From: Chryseobacterium piperi
GTDB taxonomy: Bacteria > Bacteroidota > Bacteroidia > Flavobacteriales > Weeksellaceae
Assembly: GCF_002285635.2 (NCBI RefSeq)
Contig: NZ_CP023049.2
Location: 3,596,001 to 3,660,000, forward strand
Reading direction: 5' to 3'
Length of the DNA: 64,000 nt
This document shows, piece after piece, positions 9,397-18,047 of this stretch. Numbering within the stretch: position 1 is the first letter of the stretch; each line of letters opens with the position of its first letter. A program made the position numbers and the translations under genes. The notes beneath the pieces are model-generated. The model had not been told where the DNA came from. It saw only the letters and a program-made list of their open reading frames with translations, and did no database searches.

Positions 9397-9985
9397 TGAT
9401 CTTGGTATTTTTAAAAACAATATTGGTTGTATCTCCTGATGCTTCCAGCATGTTGACTTGGGCAACAGTCGATTCATTTTTCGGGAAATAAAGTTCTATT
9501 TGTTTAATATACTTTAATAGTTGTGTAGATTTAGGAGTGAACCTGGCGATATTGTATGATGCATTTTTAAAATAAGTAACCGTGAACTCAGGATCAGTAA
9601 ACATTTTTCCATTAGAGCTTCCGACAATTAATTTATTGATTTTTTCAAAAGTTTTACTTTTTGCATCAACCGAAGATTTTTTCCCCTGATCATTGATAAA
9701 TATTTTATTTTCTTTAAAAACAATACTGTACTGGTAGGGTTTTGTATACTTCCAGCTGAGCATGTTGGGAGATTTCAGAGACATTTTACCATGAGTAACA
9801 ATGTTTTTGTCTAAAAAATCCATTTTTTTTGTTTGCGTGAAATCGCTCTGCAATGTTTTAATCTGCTGGGTTTCCGAAGATACCTTTGTTACAAAGGTTT
9901 TTGCTTCAGGTCCTGTCATGGCAGTTTGCGCATAAAAGATACTTGAAACGAATAAAAATGCTCCAAAAGCAATGTTCTTAATCAT
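9362..9985 (-). CDS. LolA-like outer-membrane lipoprotein carrier
   Basis: 207 aa with a signal peptide (MIKNIAFGAFLFVSSIFYAQ). LolA proteins are periplasmic carriers with a half-open beta-barrel that shuttle acylated molecules between inner and outer membrane. Features seen are the N-terminal segment LQSDFTQTKKM followed by the G-x-M-x-L-K-x-P-N-M-L-x-W-x-Y pattern, which is typical of LolA. Aryl-polyene and flexirubin clusters commonly carry their own LolA-like protein next to an MMPL exporter, which fits here. It overlaps the deacetylase gene upstream by 8 bases and the lipoprotein downstream by 35. The cargo is probably the pigment or its glycerolipid form (inference). Confidence 0.87.
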   Translation of the reverse strand: MIKNIAFGAFLFVSSIFYAQTAMTGPEAKTFVTKVSSETQQIKTLQSDFTQTKKMDFLDKNIVTHGKMSLKSPNMLSWKYTKPYQYSIVFKENKIFINDQGKKSSVDAKSKTFEKINKLIVGSSNGKMFTDPEFTVTYFKNASYNIARFTPKSTQLLKYIKQIELYFPKNESTVAQVNMLEASGDTTNIVFKNTKINAPISASEFSL

Positions 9986-10733
9986 TTTTCTTTGATTTTA
10001 TAATTGAGTCAACGGTAAACGTTGAATATTTTTTATCTTTTAAAAAATGCAATAAATCTACCAAAACACGATAGGTCTTTTCTGAAGTGTCATGCAGAAG
10101 GATAATGCTTCCGGGTTTCATTCTCCTGATAATCCTTTTGTAGACCTTCTTTTCATCATCAATAACAGTGTCTAATGAACGGACATTCCAACCAATACTT
10201 TTTTTACCCGTTCTTTTAATGGCTTTCGCTATGGAAGGGTTGGTTACTCCAAATGGAGGTCTGTATAAAGTGGTTGCTGTATTTCCGACAGACAGGATAA
10301 CATCATCACATTTCTGAATTTCATCTGTCATTTTTGATGTGGATAAAAATCCGGTCGATTGAGAATGGGAGTAGGTGTGATTACCTATGGTATGCCCCTC
10401 TGCAAGTATTCTTTTGAATGTTTCCGGGTACTGTTCAATTTGCTTTCCAATACAAAAGAATGTTGCCTTTATCTGGTGCTCTTGAAGCAGGTCTAAAAAT
10501 TGGGGAGTCAATGCTGTTGGTCCGTCATCAAAAGTGAGTGCGACTTCTTTGACTCTTGTTCGCTTATGAGTAATGCTATTCACAAAATACCCTAGCTGAA
10601 TATCAAAAGAACCCCAGACCACAATCGCTGAAAAAAGCAAAAAACAAAACAAATATACCCAGAAAGTCCCGTGAAATGCATAAATAAATACATTACAGAA
10701 CAGGTAAAATAAAATAAACAGGTAATGTTTCAT
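9978..10733 (-). CDS. Membrane-anchored NodB-type polysaccharide deacetylase
   Basis: 251 aa. Two N-terminal hydrophobic segments (about 3-20 and 24-40) anchor it in the inner membrane. The NodB (CE4) domain follows with TFDDGP at 67-72 (D69/D70), HTYSH with metal His at 119 and 123, RPPFG at 158-162 and LLHD at 212-215. The family removes N-acetyl groups from chitooligomers, peptidoglycan or glycans, or deformylates lipid sugars. The substrate here is unknown. It is the first gene of the downstream half of the minus-strand cluster, after a 552-base gap, so it may have its own transcript. Confidence 0.88.
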   Translation of the reverse strand: MKHYLFILFYLFCNVFIYAFHGTFWVYLFCFLLFSAIVVWGSFDIQLGYFVNSITHKRTRVKEVALTFDDGPTALTPQFLDLLQEHQIKATFFCIGKQIEQYPETFKRILAEGHTIGNHTYSHSQSTGFLSTSKMTDEIQKCDDVILSVGNTATTLYRPPFGVTNPSIAKAIKRTGKKSIGWNVRSLDTVIDDEKKVYKRIIRRMKPGSIILLHDTSEKTYRVLVDLLHFLKDKKYSTFTVDSIIKSKKND

Positions 10734-11285
10734 CTTTTATTATTTTGAAAGTTCTTAGTTAATATTATTAATCTGTTTCACAAAGCAAAAGTTAAAGGCT
10801 AGCAATGCAGTTCAGTAAAGAATCTAAACTTAATAGTCTTCATAACTTAACTCTAAACTTAATGTTTAATTTAAAAAATTAAACATTATTTTAGAAATTA
10901 GGAAATTACTCTTTCGTCGAAATTATTCCATTCTTAAACTATCTTCAAAGACTTATCATCCTTATTCTGATGACATGCCTATCCTCAATCTTTGTTATTC
11001 TGAAAGAATCTAAACAAAGCAATAAAATCAAAACCTTTAAACTGATGAGCTTAAACTATGTTGAGATTCCTCCACTCCGCTTTCGCTTCGTTACTGAATG
11101 ACAAAGAGCAACCTTATTCTTTAGCCATTTTTCTTTATTTAAATTAATTACTAATGTGTAAACAGATAAGGTGACAAACGTTATTCGCATTTATAAATTT
11201 ACGATTTAGCAGTTCAGTAGCTCCATGATTTAGCCATTTAGTAGTTTGGCCCTTCCGCCTTTCTGCCATTTTGTCCTCTGCTTTA
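10734..11285. other. Gene-free stretch inside the pigment cluster
   Basis: About 550 bases of AT-rich sequence with no ORF that looks coding. A segment at about 11063-11106 (ttgagattcctccactccgc, then a cgctttcgcttcgtt-like core and gaatgacaaag) resembles the degenerate dispersed repeats common in Flavobacteriia intergenic regions. A pyrimidine-rich low-complexity tract lies at about 11220-11285. I found no clear TAnnTTTG box for the deacetylase gene. Confidence 0.4.
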
Positions 11286-12347
11286 TTAAACCTTCTCCAA
11301 CAAGACCAAACTATGGTCACATCCTAGTAGATGATTATATAAAAGAACATATTTGATATCTTCTCTTTTTACTGAATTGATTATCATAGCCTCAGGGATC
11401 TGTTGGTTTTTAAGAATATGGCAGGCCATAAAAGTAGAAAATCCGCTGGCAGTATTAAATTCACCACTTAAATGTTTGTAATATAATAACGTAGATTCTG
11501 TAAATACTTCCATGGCATGGGTGTAATACATATCAGATTTCGCATCACCACTAAATCCTAAAATAACAGTGTCAATATTTTCAGCTTTGAGGTTATTTTT
11601 TGTTAAAAACTCATTGATAAAATGCTGAACATCATGCTGGTCCAATTGATTAATGATTTGTATATCCTTAAGCAGGGCATATGAGCTTTTTGTTGGATTT
11701 TTCTCCAAGACAAAGAAACTGGCACCTTCACCCCATAGAACCCCACCTGTTTCTGAATGCAAGAAGTCAAAGGGTAAATCTTCTGGTTTCTTAATGATGT
11801 TGTGTAATTCGTAGAGCTCCATTGTTCTTTCGGTCTGTTCATCAGTAGAGCCAACCAGAACATGCTCTGCTTCTTCATCTGTAATCTGTAGCTTAGCATC
11901 TAACAATGAAAACTCTAACGCTGAAGAAGTGTTCACATAAGTGAAGTTATATCCATGGCATTGCAGGCCCAACGCGATCTGGCCGGCAACTGTATTATGA
12001 GTAGATTGAATGAAATAAGTAGGAGTTAAAAATTCCTCATTATTTTCAATAACATTTTTCAAAAACTTTTCGGAATCCTGAGAACATCCCATTCCTGTTC
12101 CTACAATAATAGAATCTGGTTTTTCAACGCCCGCTTCTTTTAAGGCATATTGAGCGGCAACGGTGCTCATTTTTACAGTTTTAGACATTCTCCTGATCAT
12201 TGTAGGAGGAATGAATTCCTTGTAATTGGGATCAATTGCTTTTATAATCTGAGCTGAGTTTTCAGGTTTCAGATGATGAAAAAATTCTTCGTTTAAAGTG
12301 TCCTGAGCAGAAATACAGGAAGCGCTGTTGATGTAAACTGAACTCAT
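11286..12347 (-). CDS. Ketosynthase-like protein with lost catalytic residues (chain-length-factor-like)
   Basis: 353 aa with the start at 12347, where ATG overlaps the upstream stop as ATGA (12344-12347); an earlier ATG at 12374 is less likely. The fold follows beta-ketoacyl-ACP synthases (IIVGTGMGCSQDS; GEGASFFVLE), but the active-site Cys region reads YVNTSSALEF, leaving Thr140 at the Cys position. The HGTAT His motif has become GFSGDA and the second His motif SGEFNTASG. This matches chain-length factors (KS-beta), which pair with an active KS. The gene directly upstream is an intact KS, so a heterodimer is the natural inference, as in type II PKS and aryl-polyene systems. Confidence 0.85.
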   Translation of the reverse strand: MSSVYINSASCISAQDTLNEEFFHHLKPENSAQIIKAIDPNYKEFIPPTMIRRMSKTVKMSTVAAQYALKEAGVEKPDSIIVGTGMGCSQDSEKFLKNVIENNEEFLTPTYFIQSTHNTVAGQIALGLQCHGYNFTYVNTSSALEFSLLDAKLQITDEEAEHVLVGSTDEQTERTMELYELHNIIKKPEDLPFDFLHSETGGVLWGEGASFFVLEKNPTKSSYALLKDIQIINQLDQHDVQHFINEFLTKNNLKAENIDTVILGFSGDAKSDMYYTHAMEVFTESTLLYYKHLSGEFNTASGFSTFMACHILKNQQIPEAMIINSVKREDIKYVLLYNHLLGCDHSLVLLEKV

Positions 12348-13543
12348 GACTTTGAAAAAATTAAAGTTGAACAATTTCCTCCAAACCCAAATGAGTTGGA
12401 AAGTACATGATTGATATTTTTTTCTTTTAGTTCAGTAACAGGAGTCAAATCAAATTCTTCCATTTGAGTTTTAAAATTCAAATTCGGAAATATTACATTG
12501 CGTTGTATCGCCAGAATAGAGTAGACAGCCTCAATTCCTGCGGCCGCCGCTAAAGTGTGCCCAGTAAATGCCTTTGTAGAACTGAATTCAGGAACATTAC
12601 CCTCACCGAAAATCCGGATCATGGCAATTCCTTCAGACAGGTCATTATTAGGAGTTGCCGTTCCATGAACATTGATGTAGTCTATTTCGTCTTTTTGAAT
12701 GCCGGAAATTTTTAAAGCTTGTTGCATAGCCAGATAAGCGCCTTGTCCGTTTTCCGATGATGCTGTCTGATGGTGCGCATCATTAGCATTTCCGTAACCT
12801 GAAAGGTAAGCAAGAACCTTTTTATTTTCCTTTTTAACAACTTCATCAGACTCCAATACCAGAAAAGCAGCAGCTTCTCCAAGGTTCAATCCTTTTCTGT
12901 TCTGATCAAAAGGAGTATTATAAGAATCAGTAAGAATCATAAGAGTGTTAAATCCGTTAAGAGTAAACTTGGATAAAGAATCTGTGCCCCCTACGATTAC
13001 CCGGTCTAAAACTCCGTTTTTAATAAGTTTTGCTCCCATCATAATAGCATTTGCAGCAGAAGAACAGGCTGTACTTATAGTCGAAACCATTCCCTTCAAG
13101 CCTAAAAAGTCTGCAATGGCTAATGAGGAATTTCCGGCATCATGAGAGTCAATATATTTTTGCTTTTCAGGGAAGTCTTCATAATTATAGAAATACTTTT
13201 CAGTAATATCCATTCCTCCTACACTGGTAGACGAAATTAAGCCTGTTCTACAGGAGTTGATATCTGAAATGTTCGCATTTTCTACCGCTTCTTTTGCAGC
13301 AACCATTCCTAATAAAGTGGTTCTTGTAAAACTATTATCTTCACTTAAGTGAAGTTGCTGTATAAGATCTTTGTTGGTCTTTTTTATTTCACCAGTTTTT
13401 ATTTTTCCGGCGTGTCGGGTTTCAAATAATTGAATATCTGAGATCCCGTGTTTTCCGGAATGTAATGAAATAAAATTTTCCTCCACATTGTTTCCAATGG
13501 AAGAAATAATGCCCATCCCTGTTATGGCAACTTTATGACCCAT
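12344..13543 (-). CDS. Beta-ketoacyl-ACP synthase (KAS II/FabF-like)
   Basis: 399 aa elongating condensing enzyme. The complete Cys-His-His set is present: C160 in STACSSAANA, H293 in NVHGTATPNND and H329 in AFTGHTLAAAAG; the GFGGN loop is near 386-390. Being within the pigment cluster and directly followed by an inactive partner suggests the KS-alpha of a KS/CLF pair that extends a polyene chain on the cluster ACP. It starts 3 bases after the ACP gene stop and ends in an ATGA overlap with the CLF-like gene. Confidence 0.92.
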   Translation of the reverse strand: MGHKVAITGMGIISSIGNNVEENFISLHSGKHGISDIQLFETRHAGKIKTGEIKKTNKDLIQQLHLSEDNSFTRTTLLGMVAAKEAVENANISDINSCRTGLISSTSVGGMDITEKYFYNYEDFPEKQKYIDSHDAGNSSLAIADFLGLKGMVSTISTACSSAANAIMMGAKLIKNGVLDRVIVGGTDSLSKFTLNGFNTLMILTDSYNTPFDQNRKGLNLGEAAAFLVLESDEVVKKENKKVLAYLSGYGNANDAHHQTASSENGQGAYLAMQQALKISGIQKDEIDYINVHGTATPNNDLSEGIAMIRIFGEGNVPEFSSTKAFTGHTLAAAAGIEAVYSILAIQRNVIFPNLNFKTQMEEFDLTPVTELKEKNINHVLSNSFGFGGNCSTLIFSKS

Positions 13544-13546
13544 TAA

Positions 13547-13804
13547 TTATTTTGTTCTGTTTTCTTCAATGAATTTTGCCATCGTATCGATGGATTGAAA
13601 AATCTCTTTTCCCTTTTTAGGATCGGATAATTTTATTCCATAGTCTTTATCTAAAAGGACGATAAGTTCTAAAGCATCAATAGAATCTAATCCTAATCCG
13701 CCACCAAATAAAGGGTCTGTATCTTTTATTTCTTCAATAGAAACATCTTCAAGGTTAAGAACTTCTATGATTTTGTGCTTTAATTCTAATTTTAAATCTT
13801 CCAT
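13547..13804 (-). CDS. Acyl carrier protein
   Basis: 85 aa, using the ATG at 13804; an ATG 45 bases upstream would add a hydrophobic tail not usual for ACPs. The phosphopantetheine site is GLGLDSIDALEL with S41. It carries the growing chain for the cluster ketosynthases and dehydratases. It is cotranscribed with the KS 3 bases downstream. A gap of 102 bases separates it from the preceding gene and includes a possible internal promoter. Confidence 0.92.
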   Translation of the reverse strand: MEDLKLELKHKIIEVLNLEDVSIEEIKDTDPLFGGGLGLDSIDALELIVLLDKDYGIKLSDPKKGKEIFQSIDTMAKFIEENRTK

Positions 13805-13906
13805 AATATTAATTTTAATATGACAATATATCAATAAAGAATATATCAATATACCAGTTTACCAATGATTACTTCACTGCATCTAGTATTGGTACATTGG
13901 TACCAT

Positions 13907-14446
13907 TTATAATGTGAGCAAATATACAAAAGCTTTGTAACTTTCCTGATATAGTTCTACCCAGCCACATAGTACTTTTTCGGCTTTTCGGGTGTCTAAT
14001 ATTTGTTGTGCATAATTGTTTAAAAAACTTTCATCGAATTCATCCAGAACAAAAAAAGCATTTTCGGTCTGCATCTGATGTCTGATGCTTATTTCTCCTA
14101 CACAGATGTTAGGTAATGTATAAACAAAGACGGCAGGACTTGGAAAATAATTTTCTTTTGAATTGATACTATCCTGGTATTTAAAGTCAGTATCTAAGCT
14201 TGATGACCTGTTGGCAAAAACCAACGCCGTTCTGGTTTTGTCCTGATTTTTTAAAATCATCTCAGCAGATAAAAAGGCAAGTTTACTTAATGAATCCATT
14301 TTATGAAACTTAGGATAGTTGAGATCAAGACTCTTGTAAGCTTCTTTGGCAAACTCTTGGAATGTTATATCCTGACTTGAGAAAACGACCTTTTCATTAA
14401 GGGTTATTTTGGAATTTTGTATGGTGCAAACGGCTATTTTCTTCAT
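13907..14446 (-). CDS. Half-length ketosynthase-like protein, no active site
   Basis: 179 aa, less than half a normal KS. It follows the N-terminal half of a ketosynthase: [15 protein letters not shown] corresponds to the glycine-rich strand, and [21 protein letters not shown] to the segment before the active-site loop. Where the nucleophilic Cys motif should be, it reads [10 protein letters not shown] (131-140). Translation stops soon after, so both His motifs are absent. The frame is intact and it sits between two KS genes, so it looks like a maintained gene and not debris. A structural or partner role in the KS complex is plausible; function unknown. Confidence 0.7.
   Translation of the reverse strand: MKKIAVCTIQNSKITLNEKVVFSSQDITFQEFAKEAYKSLDLNYPKFHKMDSLSKLAFLSAEMILKNQDKTRTALVFANRSSSLDTDFKYQDSINSKENYFPSPAVFVYTLPNICVGEISIRHQMQTENAFFVLDEFDESFLNNYAQQILDTRKAEKVLCGWVELYQESYKAFVYLLTL
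13919..13926 (-). promoter_or_regulatory. Possible internal promoter -7 box (TATATTTG)
   Basis: On the minus strand TATATTTG matches the Bacteroidota sigma-A -7 consensus TAnnTTTG. It lies at the very end of the preceding gene, about 115 bases before the ACP start. I see no good -33 TTTG at the usual spacing, so this is weak. It could give extra ACP and KS/CLF transcript. Confidence 0.3.
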
Positions 14447-14456
14447 TTTTTCCGGG

Positions 14457-15617
14457 TTAACATTTTTCTAAAACAATAGCAGCATTGCATCCTCCAAAGC
14501 CTGAGGCTGTTTTTAAAATATATTTAATTTCTGCAGGTTGTTGTTCCTTAATAATATGTAATGGCTGTGAAACTCCTGTTTCCTTGAAGTTTTTAGAAGG
14601 AAGAAGCGTGTTGTGTAAAGCACTTTCCATCGAAATAATACTTTCCAGTAAGCCGGAGGCACCTAAACAATGCCCATAAAATCCTTTCATACTATTCAAA
14701 GGGATATTCTGCAGTTCCATCCTGTTAAAAGCAATTGCTTCCATCTCATCATTATAAATCGTAGCTGTTCCATGGGCAGAAACGAAATCAATCTCTTCTG
14801 CATTCAGTTGAGCCTCTGTCATTGCATTTTTAATACTTGCATACAGTCCGTCTCCTGTTCTTGAGGGTCCGGAAATATGATTGGCATCGTTAATAGCCGA
14901 GTCTCCCAAAATTTTAAACCTAAATTTTTCGTTTTGTGAAACTGCTTCGTCAGGTTGTCCTGTGTATTGGTCTCCTGTTATATAAGCTGCAGCGGTTGCT
15001 TCCCCAATGTTAATTCCGCTACGGTTCTTATCATAAGGCTGGCAAGGCTCTGGTCCTATAGCCTGAAAAGAATTAAAACCCGAGATGACAAACTCAGTGA
15101 TCTCATCTCCGGCAATGACAAATGCATCATTATAATTTCCTGACTGGATTAAATTTTTTGCAACCCCGATTGCCATTACTCCTGAAACACAGGCATTGGA
15201 AACAACAATAGGCTTTGTTTTAAATCCAAAAAAATCAGCAATTTTCTGTGCTAAGGCAGAAAGAAAAACGCTTTCCGGTAAGCCAGATTGATTTTTTAAC
15301 AGACTAATATTTCCTTTTGTAGTAGAGAGGATAAATGCAGTGTTATGGGTAATGGTATGCCTCTCAACTAATGGTTTTAAACATAACAGAAACATCTTTT
15401 CTAATCGTGTAAAATTCAACTCAGAAAAGTTATTGGAGAAGGCTGTTTCTAATTTTTCTGTATCCATCATGGACGCATAGACTGCTTCCTGATTCTCAAT
15501 AATTGAATGCAGCACAATTCCGGATTGATTTTGCAGTAAAGCACTCCAATTTTCAGCTACGTTCATTCCCAGGGGAGTGACGCAGTTGTAGTCCGTAATA
15601 TAAACCTCCTTCATCAT
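14457..15617 (-). CDS. Beta-ketoacyl-ACP synthase (second elongating KS)
   Basis: 386 aa with catalytic C143 ([10 protein letters not shown]), H282 ([11 protein letters not shown]) and H316 ([10 protein letters not shown]), and a GFGGCN loop near the C-terminus. It is a second intact KAS I/II-type condensing enzyme. Aryl-polyene systems use more than one KS, for early steps and for elongation, which fits this cluster. The start overlaps the thioesterase stop in an ATGATGA context, so either of two adjacent ATGs (15617 or 15614) may be used. The half-KS follows 10 bases downstream. Confidence 0.9.
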   Translation of the reverse strand: MMKEVYITDYNCVTPLGMNVAENWSALLQNQSGIVLHSIIENQEAVYASMMDTEKLETAFSNNFSELNFTRLEKMFLLCLKPLVERHTITHNTAFILSTTKGNISLLKNQSGLPESVFLSALAQKIADFFGFKTKPIVVSNACVSGVMAIGVAKNLIQSGNYNDAFVIAGDEITEFVISGFNSFQAIGPEPCQPYDKNRSGINIGEATAAAYITGDQYTGQPDEAVSQNEKFRFKILGDSAINDANHISGPSRTGDGLYASIKNAMTEAQLNAEEIDFVSAHGTATIYNDEMEAIAFNRMELQNIPLNSMKGFYGHCLGASGLLESIISMESALHNTLLPSKNFKETGVSQPLHIIKEQQPAEIKYILKTASGFGGCNAAIVLEKC

Positions 15618-16042
15618 GATAGTTTCATTTTATCTTTCCATTCTTGAAAAAACACAGGATTGTATAAACAAAGATTTCCATCACTGTCTAAAAATACCTG
15701 GATCGTCTCACCACTGCAAACCAGTTTATTATCCTGGTTGAATAGCTCATATTTGAAAATCAGTTTTGCTGCCACAGAATTAACAAAAGTAGTTTCTATT
15801 CTGAAAGTCTCTCCATATTTTAAAGGCAGGAAATGTTCGCAGGTACTTTTTACAATAGGGGTCAGGTAGCCGGCTTTCTGGATATCAAGATAAGATAATC
15901 CATGCGCTCTCCCAAATGCCTCTCTTCCATCTTCAAAATAGGCAATATAATGCCCATGCCAGACAATTCCCAAAGGATCTGTTTCATTGAATCTTACTCT
16001 GATTTCCTCAGAAAAGCTAATATTTTTTTCTTTAGACTGCAT
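15614..16042 (-). CDS. YbgC/4HBT-type acyl thioesterase
   Basis: 142 aa hotdog thioesterase. The signature VRFNETDPLGIVWHGHYIAY contains the catalytic Asp22 and the following WHG/Y loop typical of YbgC/4-hydroxybenzoyl-CoA thioesterases. In aryl-polyene and flexirubin clusters such enzymes release or edit chains on the ACP. It overlaps the ABC permease gene upstream by 11 bases and the KS gene downstream by 4, showing tight operon packing. Confidence 0.88.
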   Translation of the reverse strand: MQSKEKNISFSEEIRVRFNETDPLGIVWHGHYIAYFEDGREAFGRAHGLSYLDIQKAGYLTPIVKSTCEHFLPLKYGETFRIETTFVNSVAAKLIFKYELFNQDNKLVCSGETIQVFLDSDGNLCLYNPVFFQEWKDKMKLS

Positions 16043-17300
16043 TTTGTTTCCTTTCGTAAAAAATAGAAATTGTGACCATAGCGATGTAAAATAAAAATAA
16101 TAAAATAAGCTCTTTCGCTATATCAGTAATTCCACTATTTCTTAAAATAATATCATAATAAGCATTTAATCCCCAGTTCATCGGAGAGAACTTAGCAACA
16201 TGCTGCATAAATTCTGGCATAAGGAATACAGGAACCCAGATTCCACCTATTGCCGCCAAAACAACCACGGAAGTGGCGCCGAATGGGGCAGACTGTTCCT
16301 GAGTGTCTGCAATTGTTCCTAAAAGAACTCCAAATCCTATGGCAGCCAGTCCGGCAAATAAGGTTACAATAATAAGATAGAACATTTTTCCTGTCACATC
16401 AAAAGCCGGTAGATCCATATAAGGGAAAAGATACATTCCAACAGCTACCATAAGTAAAAACTGGATAATACAGATGATAAGATAGGTGAACGTTTTACCT
16501 AAAATATGAATATAATAAGGAGTTGGACTCACTCTGACCCTTACACTGGTTCCCTGGCTTTTTTCTTTTACTAAATTAATGGATAACGGAACAACAATGA
16601 AAAATATAGCAAAAAGTGTCCACGCAGGAACATTATGCTGGACAGAATTGGGAATAATTTCTATATTTCCTTTGGTCGGGGTAATTTCTTTGAAACTGAT
16701 CAGGTTCTTATTTTCTTCCAAATTTTCTGTGGTTCCGAGTTGCTCCTGAAAAGCCTTGTAAATCTTTTTATTTTCAATTTCGAAAACCATTTTGTTGACG
16801 GAGTTCATGACAGAATTTTTAAACCCTGCATTAGTTGCGGGATCAAAATAAAGATGAATTTCCTTAGTTTTTGAAATTGTTTTTTTTGTAGAGGCAGAAT
16901 CGGTTTCCAATCCAAATGAACTGACAATCGTCTGAACTTTAGAATCAATATTGGAATTCAGGTCCTTGGTTAAGTTTTCTGGAATAACAATAGCCATCTG
17001 ATATTCTCCGGAGAAAACAGCATTTTGTGCTGATTTTTCATTATAATGGGTTAGGAGTTGGAACGTTTTACTGTTTTCCAGTTCCTTTTTGATATTTTGA
17101 GAAACATCAGATTGATCATTATCAACAAAAATAATAGGTATTTTTGAACCTTCAAGATTTTTAAAGGTAGAATCCTGAATCAGGGTAATCGTAACAATGA
17201 GCAATAAAGGCATTACGAAAATAATTACAATGCCTCCAATATCCCTTTTTAATAAAAGAATTTCCTTGATAAAGCTTCTCCACAATTTATACAACAACAT
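16032..17300 (-). CDS. ABC-2 type exporter permease
   Basis: 422 aa. One N-terminal membrane segment (about 20-42) is followed by a large extracytoplasmic region (about 45-220) and then five to six C-terminal membrane segments. This is the ABC-2 (YhgE/YbhR-like) layout used in drug and lipid exporters. It overlaps the ATPase gene by 14 bases, so the two form one transporter. The likely cargo is an intermediate or the finished pigment lipid (inference). Confidence 0.9.
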   Translation of the reverse strand: MLLYKLWRSFIKEILLLKRDIGGIVIIFVMPLLLIVTITLIQDSTFKNLEGSKIPIIFVDNDQSDVSQNIKKELENSKTFQLLTHYNEKSAQNAVFSGEYQMAIVIPENLTKDLNSNIDSKVQTIVSSFGLETDSASTKKTISKTKEIHLYFDPATNAGFKNSVMNSVNKMVFEIENKKIYKAFQEQLGTTENLEENKNLISFKEITPTKGNIEIIPNSVQHNVPAWTLFAIFFIVVPLSINLVKEKSQGTSVRVRVSPTPYYIHILGKTFTYLIICIIQFLLMVAVGMYLFPYMDLPAFDVTGKMFYLIIVTLFAGLAAIGFGVLLGTIADTQEQSAPFGATSVVVLAAIGGIWVPVFLMPEFMQHVAKFSPMNWGLNAYYDIILRNSGITDIAKELILLFLFYIAMVTISIFYERKQNAV

Positions 17301-18045
17301 CTCTTAGTTCTTTTCCGGTTAGTGAAATGAAAACGTCTTCCAGGTTTTCAGCGGTGGCAATTTGTGTAACGAGCTCTTCCGGGCTTCCTACAGCATGAAT
17401 TCTTCCTTTGTCTATAATGGCAATTTTTGTGCAAAATTCTTCTGCCTCCGAAAGATGATGGGAAGTATAAATAATGCACGTGCCATTTTTATTGAGCTCC
17501 TGAAGAAAATCGATGATTACTTTTTTAGATTGAACATCTACTCCGACTGTTGGTTCATCCAGGAAAAGAACTTTAGGGTTATGAAGTGTTCCGGCGATGA
17601 GGTTACATCGACGTTTCATTCCTCCCGAAAATTGTTCTACCTTTTTATCTGCAAATTTAGATAAACCCATTCTTTCTAGCGATTCATCAATGCTTTTGTG
17701 AAGGGTTTTATGTTTTAATCCGTATAGGCTTCCGAAAAACAGTAAATTTTCTTTTGCAGTCAGGGTTGGATATAACGCATATTCCTGTGGAACAATACCT
17801 ATAATCTGTTTTATTTTAGAACTATCTTTTTTAGGGGATAATCCATTAATAGTAAAATGTCCTGAACTAGGTTTTATAAGCCCTGAAAGCATAGAAATCA
17901 AAGTAGTTTTTCCAGCACCATTTGGGCCAAGAATTCCGTAGATTTCATTTTTGCTTATATTCAAAGAAATATCATTGACTGAAAACTCATCAGAATTTTT
18001 ATATTTCTTATATAGATTCTTGATTTCAATAATATGCTCTGCCAT
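17287..18045 (-). CDS. ABC transporter ATP-binding protein
   Basis: 252 aa single nucleotide-binding domain: Walker A GILGPNGAGKTTL, Q-loop region IGIVPQEYALYP, signature FSGGMKRR, Walker B VLFLDEPTVGVD and H-loop YTSHHLSEAE. It is of the CcmA/drug-export type that pairs with ABC-2 permeases, here the gene that overlaps its 3' end. It starts 2 bases after the BtrH-like gene. Confidence 0.92.
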   Translation of the reverse strand: MAEHIIEIKNLYKKYKNSDEFSVNDISLNISKNEIYGILGPNGAGKTTLISMLSGLIKPSSGHFTINGLSPKKDSSKIKQIIGIVPQEYALYPTLTAKENLLFFGSLYGLKHKTLHKSIDESLERMGLSKFADKKVEQFSGGMKRRCNLIAGTLHNPKVLFLDEPTVGVDVQSKKVIIDFLQELNKNGTCIIYTSHHLSEAEEFCTKIAIIDKGRIHAVGSPEELVTQIATAENLEDVFISLTGKELRDVVV

Positions 18046-18047
18046 TG

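Noticed and set aside
9397-9477. Longer start for the lipoprotein gene
   Set aside because: It would remove the lipoprotein signal from the N-terminus and extend the overlap with the LolA-like gene to 116 bases.
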